From CATQHW01 sp965243545 (GTDB taxonomy: Bacteria; Spirochaetota; Spirochaetia; SZUA-6; Bin103), in the NCBI GenBank assembly GCA_965243545.1, contig OZ251573.1, positions 3,162,001 to 3,226,000 of the forward strand: a stretch of 64,000 bases of DNA, written 5' to 3'. Of the stretch, positions 18,328 to 27,898 are shown in pieces. Within the stretch, counting starts at the first letter, position 1, and every line of letters begins with the position of its first letter. Below the pieces are notes generated by a model. It ran no database searches. It was not told where the DNA came from and saw nothing but the letters and a program-made list of their open reading frames with translations. A program made the position numbers and the translations under genes.

Positions 18328-18483
18328 ATGCTCATCGCGGCCAAGATCGTGCAGGCGCTCGGTCTGAGCTTCCTGGCGGTCAGTTTCGCGCTCACCCTGC
18401 CCGAGCCGTTGCGCGGCCGGGACGTGGCGATCGCCGCCGCCATCTTCATGGCCGGCTGGCTCATGCAGCGGCTCAAGCGATGA
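18328..18483 (+). CDS. Tiny two-helix membrane protein (51 aa)
   Basis: An open frame from ATG 18328 to TGA 18483. The product has a hydrophobic segment at residues 7-24 (VQALGLSFLAVSFAL) and another at 33-46 (VAIAAAIFMAGWLM), and ends in a basic MQRLKR tail. Composition and codon use look coding, and it is followed within 14 bases by another small membrane ORF. No strong ribosome site is present. It is divergent from the reductase gene, with which it shares a short 26-base gap. No family recognised. Confidence 0.5.
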   Translation: MLIAAKIVQALGLSFLAVSFALTLPEPLRGRDVAIAAAIFMAGWLMQRLKR

Positions 18484-18496
18484 CCGGGACGCAAGC

Positions 18497-18634
18497 ATGA
18501 CCGAGCGGCGCACCGTGCTCAAGTTCGACGCCGGGGCGAGCGGCTTTCGCCGCATCGCGCTGGTCACCGCGGCGTTCGCGCTACTGCTGCTCGGCGCCGG
18601 CGCCGTGGTCGTCATCTCCGTCCTGACCCTCTGA
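18497..18634 (+). CDS. Tiny single-helix membrane protein (45 aa)
   Basis: Open frame from ATG 18497 to TGA 18634. A basic N-terminus (MTERRTVLKF) is followed by one strong membrane helix (residues 21-43) at the extreme C-terminus, a tail-anchor-like layout. It lies 13 bases after the preceding 51-residue ORF, suggesting a pair. Its last 54 bases overlap the end of the frameshifted membrane gene on the other strand. That weakens the case for one of the two ends. Confidence 0.42.
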   Translation: MTERRTVLKFDAGASGFRRIALVTAAFALLLLGAGAVVVISVLTL

Positions 18635-19107
18635 GCGCGCCAACTCCGCCATCCGCACGATGATGCCGGTCTGCGCGCGGAACGCGCGGTGCTGCATGAC
18701 CACCACATCAGGAAGTGCGCGTAGGTGACCGCCACCGCCGCCAGGTGCAGCCAGCGCGGTATGGCGGCGGCGGCGAACGCCCCGCCGGAGACCGCCGCGC
18801 CGATCACCAGCAGCAGGCTGAGCGTGGTCTGTCCCGACACCGGTCCGTGGGCGCGGCGCGAGCGCGTGATCAGGTCCGGGGCGAGTCCCCGCTCGCGCAC
18901 GAAGTCGCGCACGCTCACGCCGGTCGCCACGAAGAAGAAGATCACCGCCGTCTGCGTCAGCAGGAAGACGATGGTCGTGAAGAACCCGAACGCCGGATGC
19001 CCGGCGCCGAGCACGGAAATGCCGGTGAACCCCTGCGCCACCGCGGCGGTGAGCAGGGTCCCGGTGACGGCGATCAGGGCGTAGCAGGTGTAGAGGAAGA
19101 GCCACAT
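18581..19107 (-). pseudogene. Four-helix membrane protein gene with an apparent frameshift
   Basis: From ATG 19107 about 134 residues of good membrane protein sequence can be read (helices near residues 5-25, 40-62, 95-115 and 118-135). At VTYAHFLM (near 18704-18710) the frame turns into Ser/Arg-rich nonsense. The neighbouring frame carries a plausible continuation, VVMQHRAFRAQTGIIVRMAEL, ending at TAG 18581. One missing base near 18706 would restore a protein of about 175 residues. It may be a sequencing error or a genuine lesion. Family not recognised; the position beside ferredoxins suggests a link to electron transfer. Confidence 0.6.
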
Positions 19108-19162
19108 CGGGGCATCCTCGGCCGCCGGCCGGCGGTCCGGGAATCAATCGGCGGTCCTGGGG

Positions 19163-19507
19163 TCAATCGGCGGTCTGGCCGATCGGGACTTGGTAGATCT
19201 TCTCGAACTCCGCGATCGGCAGCATGCGGATCGCGTCCCAGGTGAGCTGCGTGCAGACGCGCGCGCAGATCTGGCAGCCGATGCATTCGTTGAAGCGTAT
19301 CTGCACCGGCGGGATCGGCACGTCGTACTTGTCGTCCGCCACCGGGCTGATGCAGTCGACCGGGCAGAACGGCACGCACACCTGGCAGCCGGTGCAGTTG
19401 TCCTCGTCGACCACCGCCATGAGCTTGGGCTTGCGCTTCTTGGTCTGCATGGCCTTGGGAAGCTCCGGGATCGACTTGTAGAACTCCGCCCGGCGTCGTT
19501 TGGCCAT
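19163..19507 (-). CDS. Ferredoxin with two [4Fe-4S] motifs
   Basis: 114 residues. A basic N-terminal extension of about 36 residues precedes the motif CTGCQVCVPFCPVDC, and a second motif, CIGCQICARVCT, follows, each giving four cysteines. The C-terminus extends about 30 residues past the second motif. The spacing fits bacterial-type 2[4Fe-4S] proteins of the NuoI/electron-transport type. A cytoplasmic electron carrier, probably served by the FprA reductase nearby. It is followed 32 bases upstream on the same strand by a second ferredoxin gene, so the two are likely co-transcribed. Confidence 0.9.
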   Translation of the reverse strand: MAKRRRAEFYKSIPELPKAMQTKKRKPKLMAVVDEDNCTGCQVCVPFCPVDCISPVADDKYDVPIPPVQIRFNECIGCQICARVCTQLTWDAIRMLPIAEFEKIYQVPIGQTAD

Positions 19508-19539
19508 GCCGCTACCCGCTCACTCCGTTCACCGGCCGG

Positions 19540-19794
19540 CTACTTGAAGTAGTCGGCGTTGATCTGGATGTACTTCTGCCACTCGTCGGGGACTTCGCTC
19601 TCCTCGAAGATGGCGTCGACCGGGCACTCCGGCACGCAGGCGGCGCAGTCGATGCACTCGTCGGGGTCGATGTACAGCATCTTGCCTTCCGGGTCGTCGT
19701 GCCCCTCCGAGGGGTGGATGCAGTCGACCGGGCAGACTTCGACGCAGGAGGTGTCGCAGGTGCCGATGCAGGGTTCGGTGATGATGTAGGCCAT
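19540..19794 (-). CDS. Seven-iron-type ferredoxin
   Basis: 84 residues from the ATG at 19794, which follows a GAGGAA ribosome site. The sequence MAYIITEPCIGTCDTSC and then VEVCPVDCIH is the FdxA-type first motif (normally one [3Fe-4S] and one [4Fe-4S]); CIDCAACVPECPVDAI is the second. The C-terminal EWQKYIQINADYF is also typical of the family. An additional cysteine in CIGTCDTSC, where many homologues have lysine or another residue, may alter the first cluster. Likely a soluble carrier for the same reductase system. Confidence 0.9.
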   Translation of the reverse strand: MAYIITEPCIGTCDTSCVEVCPVDCIHPSEGHDDPEGKMLYIDPDECIDCAACVPECPVDAIFEESEVPDEWQKYIQINADYFK

Positions 19795-19864
19795 GGGTTC
19801 CTCGCGCTTGGTTGGCAGCAAGATAGGCAGCCGCACGCAGGCGCGTCAAGATGGGGGCGGGGCG

Positions 19865-20965
19865 ATGCGGAACCACGGCGCGACGGGGAGGGAAGGCCCG
19901 CTGCTGGTGCTCACCGACGCGCGGTGCGCCCTGCACGACGCCGGCGCCGGCCATCCCGAGCGCCCCGAACGGCTGCGGTTCGCCATGGACGCGGTGTCGG
20001 CCGCGCGTGCGGGCGCGGGCGCCGGGGCCGCGGAGCTGCGCGTGGTCGACCGGCTGGAGCCGGCCGGCCGGTCCGCGCTGACGCTGGCGCACGCGCCGCG
20101 CTACGTGGACCGTCTGCTGCAGCTGTCCGGCCGCAGCGCCGTCCTGGACCCGGACACCCGCATCGGCCCGCGCAGTATCGACGCCGCGCGGCTGGCGGCG
20201 CAGGCGGCGCCGGAGGCGGTGCGCGCCGTACTGGCCGGCGCCGCGCGGGGCGCGGTCTGCCTGACCCGGCCGCCCGGCCACCACGCCGAATCGGCGCGCG
20301 CCATGGGCTTCTGCGTGTTCAACAGCGCCGCGGTGGCGGCGGCCTCGGCGGTCGCCGAACACGGCTGCCGCCGGGTGCTGATCTTCGACCCCGACGTCCA
20401 CCACGGCAACGGCACGCAGGAGATCTTCTACGCGCGCTCCGACGTGCTCTACCTGTCGCTGCACCAGTACCCGTGGTACCCGTGGTCGACCGGCGCCGCC
20501 GGTGAAACCGGCGCGGAGGAGGGGCGCGGGTACACCGTGAACGCGCCGCTGCCGGCCGGCTGCGGGGACGCCGAGTACGCGCTGGCGATGGAGCGGGTGG
20601 CGCTGCCGCTGGTGCGCGCCTGGCGTCCCGACCTGGTGATCGTGTCGGCCGGCTTCGACGCGCACGCGGCCGATCCGCTCGGCGGCATGCGGCTCAGCGC
20701 CGCCGGGCTGCGCGGGCTGTTCGGCCGGCTGTTCGCAGTCCTGGGCCATCTGGGCATTCCGTGGGCGGCGACCCTGGAGGGCGGCTACGCGCCGGCGGCG
20801 GTGCGCGACGGCGTGGCCGCGCTGCTGGCGCCGCCCGCGGCCGAGCCGCCCGGGGCGGTGCCGTATGCGGACGAGCCGCCCGCGCCGCAACGGGTCATGC
20901 CGGAAGCCGCCGCCGCCATTTCCGCAGCGCGCCAAGCCTGCCCGCTCCTCGCGGATGCGGGATAG
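19865..20965 (+). CDS. Histone-deacetylase-family (acetoin utilisation type) deacetylase
   Basis: 366 residues with the zinc-deacetylase signatures. HPERPERL is present near the N-terminus, and RPPGHHA carries the catalytic histidine pair. DPDVHHGNGT and SAGFDAH carry the zinc ligands, and GGY near the C-terminus holds the active-site tyrosine. Bacterial members remove acyl groups from lysine or from small amides such as acetylpolyamines, so the substrate cannot be told from sequence. It stands alone on the plus strand, divergent from the ferredoxins. The start at 19865 is chosen because homologous sequence begins shortly after it. Confidence 0.88.
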   Translation: MRNHGATGREGPLLVLTDARCALHDAGAGHPERPERLRFAMDAVSAARAGAGAGAAELRVVDRLEPAGRSALTLAHAPRYVDRLLQLSGRSAVLDPDTRIGPRSIDAARLAAQAAPEAVRAVLAGAARGAVCLTRPPGHHAESARAMGFCVFNSAAVAAASAVAEHGCRRVLIFDPDVHHGNGTQEIFYARSDVLYLSLHQYPWYPWSTGAAGETGAEEGRGYTVNAPLPAGCGDAEYALAMERVALPLVRAWRPDLVIVSAGFDAHAADPLGGMRLSAAGLRGLFGRLFAVLGHLGIPWAATLEGGYAPAAVRDGVAALLAPPAAEPPGAVPYADEPPAPQRVMPEAAAAISAARQACPLLADAG

Positions 20966-21011
20966 CCGCACCGCCGGCCGTCACGCGGCCGGCGCCGGCC
21001 CAGGAAGCGCG

Positions 21012-21269
21012 CTACGCGCTCAAGCCGAGCCGGGTCAGCAACGCGCGCATCTTGGCCGGGTCCATGTCGGTGTACACCACGCCGTCGTAGACGACGTTCG
21101 GCCCCTCGTCGCAGTGGCCCAGGCAGCCGCACCGCCGGACCGCCGCGGTCCGGGCGGCGTGCCGGTAGCCGGCCTCCAGCACGTCTTCACAGAACGCCAG
21201 GGAGCAGCTCGTTCCGTGGCAGACGCCCACGCTGGCCGAGCCGGCCGGCAGCTCCCGCAGCGGGTTCAG
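21012..21269 (-). CDS. NuoE-like thioredoxin-fold [2Fe-2S] protein
   Basis: About 85 residues. CHGTSC and CGCLGHC supply the four cysteines of the thioredoxin-fold [2Fe-2S] domain seen in NuoE and stand-alone (2Fe-2S) ferredoxins. DEGPNVVYDGVVY is the usual following strand. No ATG exists in frame. A CTG at 21269 overlaps the TGA of the Mrp gene as CTGA, with GGAGG just upstream; the GTG at 21230 is the alternative but would trim the first strand. Coupling to the upstream Mrp gene suggests a role in Fe-S cluster or electron supply. Confidence 0.7.
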   Translation of the reverse strand: MNPLRELPAGSASVGVCHGTSCSLAFCEDVLEAGYRHAARTAAVRRCGCLGHCDEGPNVVYDGVVYTDMDPAKMRALLTRLGLSA

Positions 21270-22576
21270 GCCGCCTCCGCCGCCAGCGACTTGATGGTCC
21301 GGTACGGGTAGAGCCCGGTCGAGTGGCCGTCGCTCCACGTCACCGCCAACGCGTAGTTGCCGACCACCCGCACCTCCTCCGCGCGGATGTCGGCGGGGAT
21401 GCGCGCAACGTCCAGGAGCTGCGCGCCGGAAAACTCGTCGATGCAGCGCGCGCACCGGCAGTTGGCGCGCAGCTCGCGGTTGGCGACGCGGTCGATCGTT
21501 CCGTCCTCCCAGCTCACGGTGATGGCGCGCTCGTCGAACGCCACCTCCGGCTTCGCTTGCGCGCCGGCCTTGCTCCGTCCCAGCGCCCGCACCACCGCGT
21601 CGGACGCGCCGGCCAGACCGTCGTCCCCGTCGTAGGCGTCGAAACTGCCGCCGTACACGCCCGGATCGAGCGGCAGCTGATACAGCAGCGGCACGCCGAA
21701 CCGCTCGGCCAGCGACCGGCCCCCGCCTGCGCCGAACACCTCATGCCGCTTGCCGCCGCCGTCGGTGAACCAGGCCATGTTTTCGATCACGCCGAGCACC
21801 GGCACCTCCACCTTGTCGAACATCACGATGCCCTTGCCGACGTCGGTGAGCGCCAGCGCCTGCGGAGTGGTGACGATCAGCGCGCCGTCGAGCTGGATGG
21901 CCTGCGTGATGGTGAGATGGATGTCGCCGGTGCCCGGCGGCAGATCGATCAGCAGGTAGTCCAGGGCGCCCCAGGCCACGCCGTGCAGGAACTGCTGCAC
22001 GTAGTTGGTCACCATCGGCCCGCGCATCACCGCCGGCGCGTCGCCGAGCCAGAAGCCGAACGACATGATCCGCAACGGACCGGAGGCGACCGGCGCCAGC
22101 AGGTTGCCGCGTCCGGCGGTGAGCGGCTGATCGTGGCGGTTGAACAGCGTCGGCACCGACGGGCCGAAGATGTCGGCGTCGAGCAGGCCGACCCGGTGGC
22201 CGCGGCGCGCCAGCTCGCAGGCGATTCCGGCGGCGACCGTCGACTTGCCGACCCCGCCCTTGCAGGAGGCGACGGCGATGATCGCCGACACCTCCTCCAG
22301 GCCCGACTCCTTGACCGGCGAGGTGCGCCGCTGTTCCGGCGCGGTGATCCGCACCGTGACCGACTTGACGCCGGGCAGGCCGCCGATCAGCCGTTCGGCC
22401 TGCGCCTTGAACTCGTCCCGCACCGGACAGGCGGGCGTGGTGATGTGGATCTGCGCCATGACGTGCCCGTCCTCGATCTCCACCGCCTTCAGGAATCCCA
22501 GGCTGACGATGTCCCGGTGCAGGTCGGGATCGACGATCGCGCGCAGGGCGTCGGTGACGTCCGCTTTCGAAGCCAT
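21266..22576 (-). CDS. mrp: Mrp/NBP35-type Fe-S carrier ATPase fused to DUF971
   Basis: 436 residues in three parts: an N-terminal MIP18/DUF59 domain (about 1-85, with the TPACPVRDEF cysteine), a deviant Walker P-loop ATPase (SCKGGVGKS, near 106), and a C-terminal DUF971 domain (about 345-436) with CRCARC. The usual CxxC cluster site of the ATPase, normally after ENMxxF, is absent: the sequence reads ENMAWFTDGGG. The CRCARC of DUF971 may take over metal or cluster binding. Carrier of Fe-S clusters in the cytoplasm by family. The start at 22576 begins exactly with the DUF59 helix. Confidence 0.9.
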   Translation of the reverse strand: MASKADVTDALRAIVDPDLHRDIVSLGFLKAVEIEDGHVMAQIHITTPACPVRDEFKAQAERLIGGLPGVKSVTVRITAPEQRRTSPVKESGLEEVSAIIAVASCKGGVGKSTVAAGIACELARRGHRVGLLDADIFGPSVPTLFNRHDQPLTAGRGNLLAPVASGPLRIMSFGFWLGDAPAVMRGPMVTNYVQQFLHGVAWGALDYLLIDLPPGTGDIHLTITQAIQLDGALIVTTPQALALTDVGKGIVMFDKVEVPVLGVIENMAWFTDGGGKRHEVFGAGGGRSLAERFGVPLLYQLPLDPGVYGGSFDAYDGDDGLAGASDAVVRALGRSKAGAQAKPEVAFDERAITVSWEDGTIDRVANRELRANCRCARCIDEFSGAQLLDVARIPADIRAEEVRVVGNYALAVTWSDGHSTGLYPYRTIKSLAAEAA

Positions 22577-22652
22577 GCCGTATGATACCGCCCCGGCGGC
22601 GCCGGGGGCAGCGAATCCCCGGAACCTCCGAATCCCCGACGCGAGAGAGGCC

Positions 22653-24437
22653 ATGGACGCATCCCCTGCCGAATCGGCCGCGGCGGTCCGCTGGGACCTG
22701 GGCGACCTGTACGCCGCCACCGACGACCCGGCGATCGACCGGGACCTGGAAACGGCCGGCCGGGAGGCCGCCGACCTGGCCGACGGCTACCGCGGCCGCA
22801 TCGCCAGCCTCGACGCCGCCGAGCTAGCCGTCTTGACCGCCCGGTACGAAGGCTGCCTGGAGCGGGCCGGCAAGGCGTCCACCTACGCGCATCTGGGATG
22901 GTCGGCCGACACCGGCGACGCGCAGCGCGGAGCGCTGTTGCAGAAGCTCACCGAGCGGTCGGCGCGGCTCCACCAGACCTTGCTGTTCTTCGAGCTGGAG
23001 TGGGCGGCCGTGGACGACCGGCAGGCCGAGGCGCTCCTGGCCGACCGGCGGTCAGCCCGCTACCGCCACTTTCTGCGGGTCACGCGCCGCGCCCGGCCGC
23101 ACCTGCTGACCGAACCGGAGGAGCGCGTGCTGAGCGAGAAGTCGGTCACCGGCCGGCGCGCCTGGGCACGCTACTTCGACCAGGCGCACGCGGCGGCGCC
23201 GTTCACGCTCGACGGCGCCGCCGCGCAGCGCGAGGAGCTGCTCAACAAGCTCCACGAAGCCGACCGCCCGCTCCGCCGGCGGGCGGCGGCCGCGGTGACC
23301 GCAGGGCTGCGCGCGCTCCTGCCCACCTCGACCTTCGTGCTCAACACGCTCCTGGCCGACAAGGCGTCCGAGGACCGGCTGCGCCGCTACCCCACCTGGA
23401 TCAGCGACCGCAACCTCGACAACCAGGTCGACGACCGCATCGTCGACGCGCTGGTCGCGGCGGTGGTGGGCCGGTACGACATCGTCGAGCGCTACTACCG
23501 GCTCAAGCGCCGCCTGCTGGCGGTCGGCGAGCTGTTCGACTACGACCGCTACGCGCCGCTGGCCGCCGGATCGCGCCGCTACCGGTGGGATGAGGCGGTA
23601 GAGATCGTGCTGTCGGCCTACCGGCGGTTCAGCGGCCGGCTGGGCGAGCAGGGCGAGCGCTTCTTCGACAACGCCTGGATCGACGCGCCGATCCGGCCGG
23701 GCAAGCGGGGCGGCGCCTTCTGCCACCCGTCGGTCCCCTCCCATCACCCGTACCTGCTGCTCAACTACCAGGGGCAGCCGCGCGACGTGATGACCCTGGC
23801 GCACGAGCTCGGCCACGGCGTGCACGCCCTGCTGGCCGCGCCGCGCGGGTACCTGCAGTTCCACACGCCGCTCACCACCGCGGAGACCGCCTCCGTGTTC
23901 GGCGAGACGCTGGTCTTCCGGGACCTGATCGACCGGGAAGGGGACCGGCGCGAGCGGTTGGCCATGCTGGTGCGCCGCATTGAGGACACCTTCGCCACCG
24001 TCTTCCGCCAGACGGCGATGAACCGGTTCGAGCAGGCGATCCACCGGGAGCGCCGCTCCGGCGGCGAGCTCACCGCCGAACGCTTCGGGGAGCTGTGGCT
24101 GTCGACGCAACGGGCGATGTTCGGCGGCAGCGTCACCCTGACCGACGACTACGGCGCGTGGTGGAGCTACGTCCCGCACTTCGTCCACACGCCCGGCTAC
24201 GTCTATGCGTACTCCTTCGGGGAGCTGCTGGTGCTGGCCCTCTACGCCCGCTACCGGGAGACCGGCGACTCGTTCGCCGACGCATACGTGCGGATGCTGG
24301 CGGCCGGCGGGTCGGACTGGCCGCACCGGATCATGGCGCCGTTGGGCGTCGACCTCACCGATCCCCGCTTTTGGGACCTCGGCCTGGCCATGATCGAGGG
24401 GATGGTCGAGCAGGCCGAGGAGCTGGCGGCCGGCTGA
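22653..24437 (+). CDS. M3-family oligoendopeptidase (PepF-like)
   Basis: 594 residues, full length for the PepF/M3B group. WDLGDLY at the N-terminus is characteristic. The catalytic zinc motif is HELGH (TLAHELGHGVHALL), followed by a downstream glutamate in TTAETASVFGETLVF. A tyrosine/histidine-rich C-terminus (HFVHTPGYVYAYSFGE) is the substrate-binding part of the family. No signal peptide, so a cytoplasmic peptidase degrading oligopeptides. The ATG at 22653 is chosen; an upstream open stretch is antisense of the Mrp gene. Confidence 0.92.
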   Translation: MDASPAESAAAVRWDLGDLYAATDDPAIDRDLETAGREAADLADGYRGRIASLDAAELAVLTARYEGCLERAGKASTYAHLGWSADTGDAQRGALLQKLTERSARLHQTLLFFELEWAAVDDRQAEALLADRRSARYRHFLRVTRRARPHLLTEPEERVLSEKSVTGRRAWARYFDQAHAAAPFTLDGAAAQREELLNKLHEADRPLRRRAAAAVTAGLRALLPTSTFVLNTLLADKASEDRLRRYPTWISDRNLDNQVDDRIVDALVAAVVGRYDIVERYYRLKRRLLAVGELFDYDRYAPLAAGSRRYRWDEAVEIVLSAYRRFSGRLGEQGERFFDNAWIDAPIRPGKRGGAFCHPSVPSHHPYLLLNYQGQPRDVMTLAHELGHGVHALLAAPRGYLQFHTPLTTAETASVFGETLVFRDLIDREGDRRERLAMLVRRIEDTFATVFRQTAMNRFEQAIHRERRSGGELTAERFGELWLSTQRAMFGGSVTLTDDYGAWWSYVPHFVHTPGYVYAYSFGELLVLALYARYRETGDSFADAYVRMLAAGGSDWPHRIMAPLGVDLTDPRFWDLGLAMIEGMVEQAEELAAG

Positions 24438-24501
24438 GGCGCGGCGGGGGCCGGCCCGCAGGTAGCGCCGGGCGCCGGTCTTCCCGTACAGTCGGCAGCG
24501 C

Positions 24502-25163
24502 GTGATTCGCTGGTGTTTCGAGCTGCTGACCTCGTCGGTCGGCAAGAAGGCGCTGATGGGCGCCACCGGGCTGTTCCTGTGCTCGTTTCTGGTCGCGCAC
24601 CTGTACGGCAACCTGCTGCTCTACGCGGGGGCGGAGCGGTTCGAGGAGCACGCGCACGAGCTCACCGCCAACATCGTCATCCGCATCGTGGAGGTGCTGC
24701 TGTTCCTGTCGATCGCCCTGCACGCGGCCAGCGGCGTGTGGATCACGGCGCAGAACCGCCGGGCGCGGCCGGTGCGGTACGTCAGGAACCGCCGCGCCGG
24801 CGCCGGCACGACGGCGTCCCGGACCATGGTGATCACCGGCAGCGCCATCTTCATCTTCCTGGTGATCCATCTGCGCAACTTCTTCTACGAGTCGCGCCTC
24901 GGCCCGCGGGCGGGCGACGTCTCTCTGTACGAGCTGGTGGTCACCACCTTCCGCGATCCGCTGTACGCGGCGCTGTACGTGGCGGCGATGATCCTGCTGG
25001 CCGGCCACCTGCTGCACGGCTTTCAGTCCGGCTTCAAGTCGCTGGGGCTGCACCAGGTGCGGTACGCGCGCCTGATCCGCGCGGCCGGCACGGTCTTCGC
25101 GGTGGCGGTGCCGGCCGGCTTCGCGTCGCTGCCGATCTACTTCCTGGCCTCCGGGGGCGGCGG

Positions 25164-25167
<4 letters not shown>
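24502..25167 (+). CDS. sdhC: Succinate dehydrogenase cytochrome b subunit (class B)
   Basis: 221 residues with a GTG start and five membrane helices. SSVGKKALMGATGLFL is the signature of the single-subunit cytochrome b558 type found with class-B succinate dehydrogenases. Histidines in VAHLYGN, ALHAASG, IHLRNF and GHLLHGF are candidate ligands of two b haems. It anchors the SdhA-SdhB pair to the membrane and reduces a low-potential quinone. It overlaps the sdhA start by four bases (ATGA). Confidence 0.93.
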
Positions 25168-27095
<1,928 letters not shown>

Positions 27096-27111
27096 GGAGG
27101 AGCGGCCGCTC

Positions 27112-27885
27112 ATGACGATCCGGTTGCGCGTCTGGCGGCAGGGGCGCGGGGAGCGGCGCGGCCGGCTGGTCGACTACGAGGCGCCGGACGTCTCGCCCGA
27201 CATGTCGTTCCTGGAGATGCTGGACGTGCTCAACGACTCCCTGGAGCGGCGCGGCGAGGAGCCTATCGCCTTCGAGCACGACTGCCGGGAGGGCATCTGC
27301 GGTTCGTGCGGCTTCATGATCGACGGCCGCGCGCACGGCCCGCTGCCGGGGGTGACGGTCTGCCAGCTCCACCTGCGCCACTTCGCCGACGGCGATACGC
27401 TGGTGGTCGAGCCGTGGCGGGCGCGCGCCTTTCCGGTGATCAAGGACCTGGTCGTCGACCGCAGCGCCTTCGACCGCATCATCCAGTCTGGCGGCTACGT
27501 CTCCGTCAACACCGGCAGCGCGCCGGAGGCGAATGCGGTGCCGGTCGCCAAAGAGGCGGCCGAGCAGTCGCTCGACGCGGCGGCGTGCATCGGCTGCGGG
27601 GCGTGCGTTGCGGCCTGCAAGAACGCCTCCGCCATGCTCTTCACCGGCGCCAAGCTCACCCATCTGGGGCGGCTGCCGCAGGGGCAGCCGGAGCGCCGCC
27701 GGCGCGCCCGCGCCATGGTGCGCGCCATGGACGCGGAGGGGTTCGGCAACTGCACCAACGAAGCGGAGTGCGAGGCGGAGTGCCCCAAGGGCATCTCCTT
27801 CGACGCCATCGCGCGCCTCAACCGCGACTTCCTGGCCGCCGAGTTCCGCGACCCCGGCGGCGGCCCTGCGGCCGGCGGCGGTTGA
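27112..27885 (+). CDS. sdhB: Succinate dehydrogenase iron-sulfur subunit
   Basis: 257 residues. CREGICGSCG with a later C in VTVCQLH gives the [2Fe-2S] site. CIGCGACVAACKN and CTNEAECEAECPKG give the [4Fe-4S] and [3Fe-4S] sites. A GAGGAGGAG ribosome site ahead of ATG 27112 fixes the start. It transfers electrons from SdhA to the membrane subunit. Gene order C-A-B is the usual class-B operon order. Confidence 0.94.
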   Translation: MTIRLRVWRQGRGERRGRLVDYEAPDVSPDMSFLEMLDVLNDSLERRGEEPIAFEHDCREGICGSCGFMIDGRAHGPLPGVTVCQLHLRHFADGDTLVVEPWRARAFPVIKDLVVDRSAFDRIIQSGGYVSVNTGSAPEANAVPVAKEAAEQSLDAAACIGCGACVAACKNASAMLFTGAKLTHLGRLPQGQPERRRRARAMVRAMDAEGFGNCTNEAECEAECPKGISFDAIARLNRDFLAAEFRDPGGGPAAGGG

Positions 27886-27898
27886 GCCGCCGCAGGAC

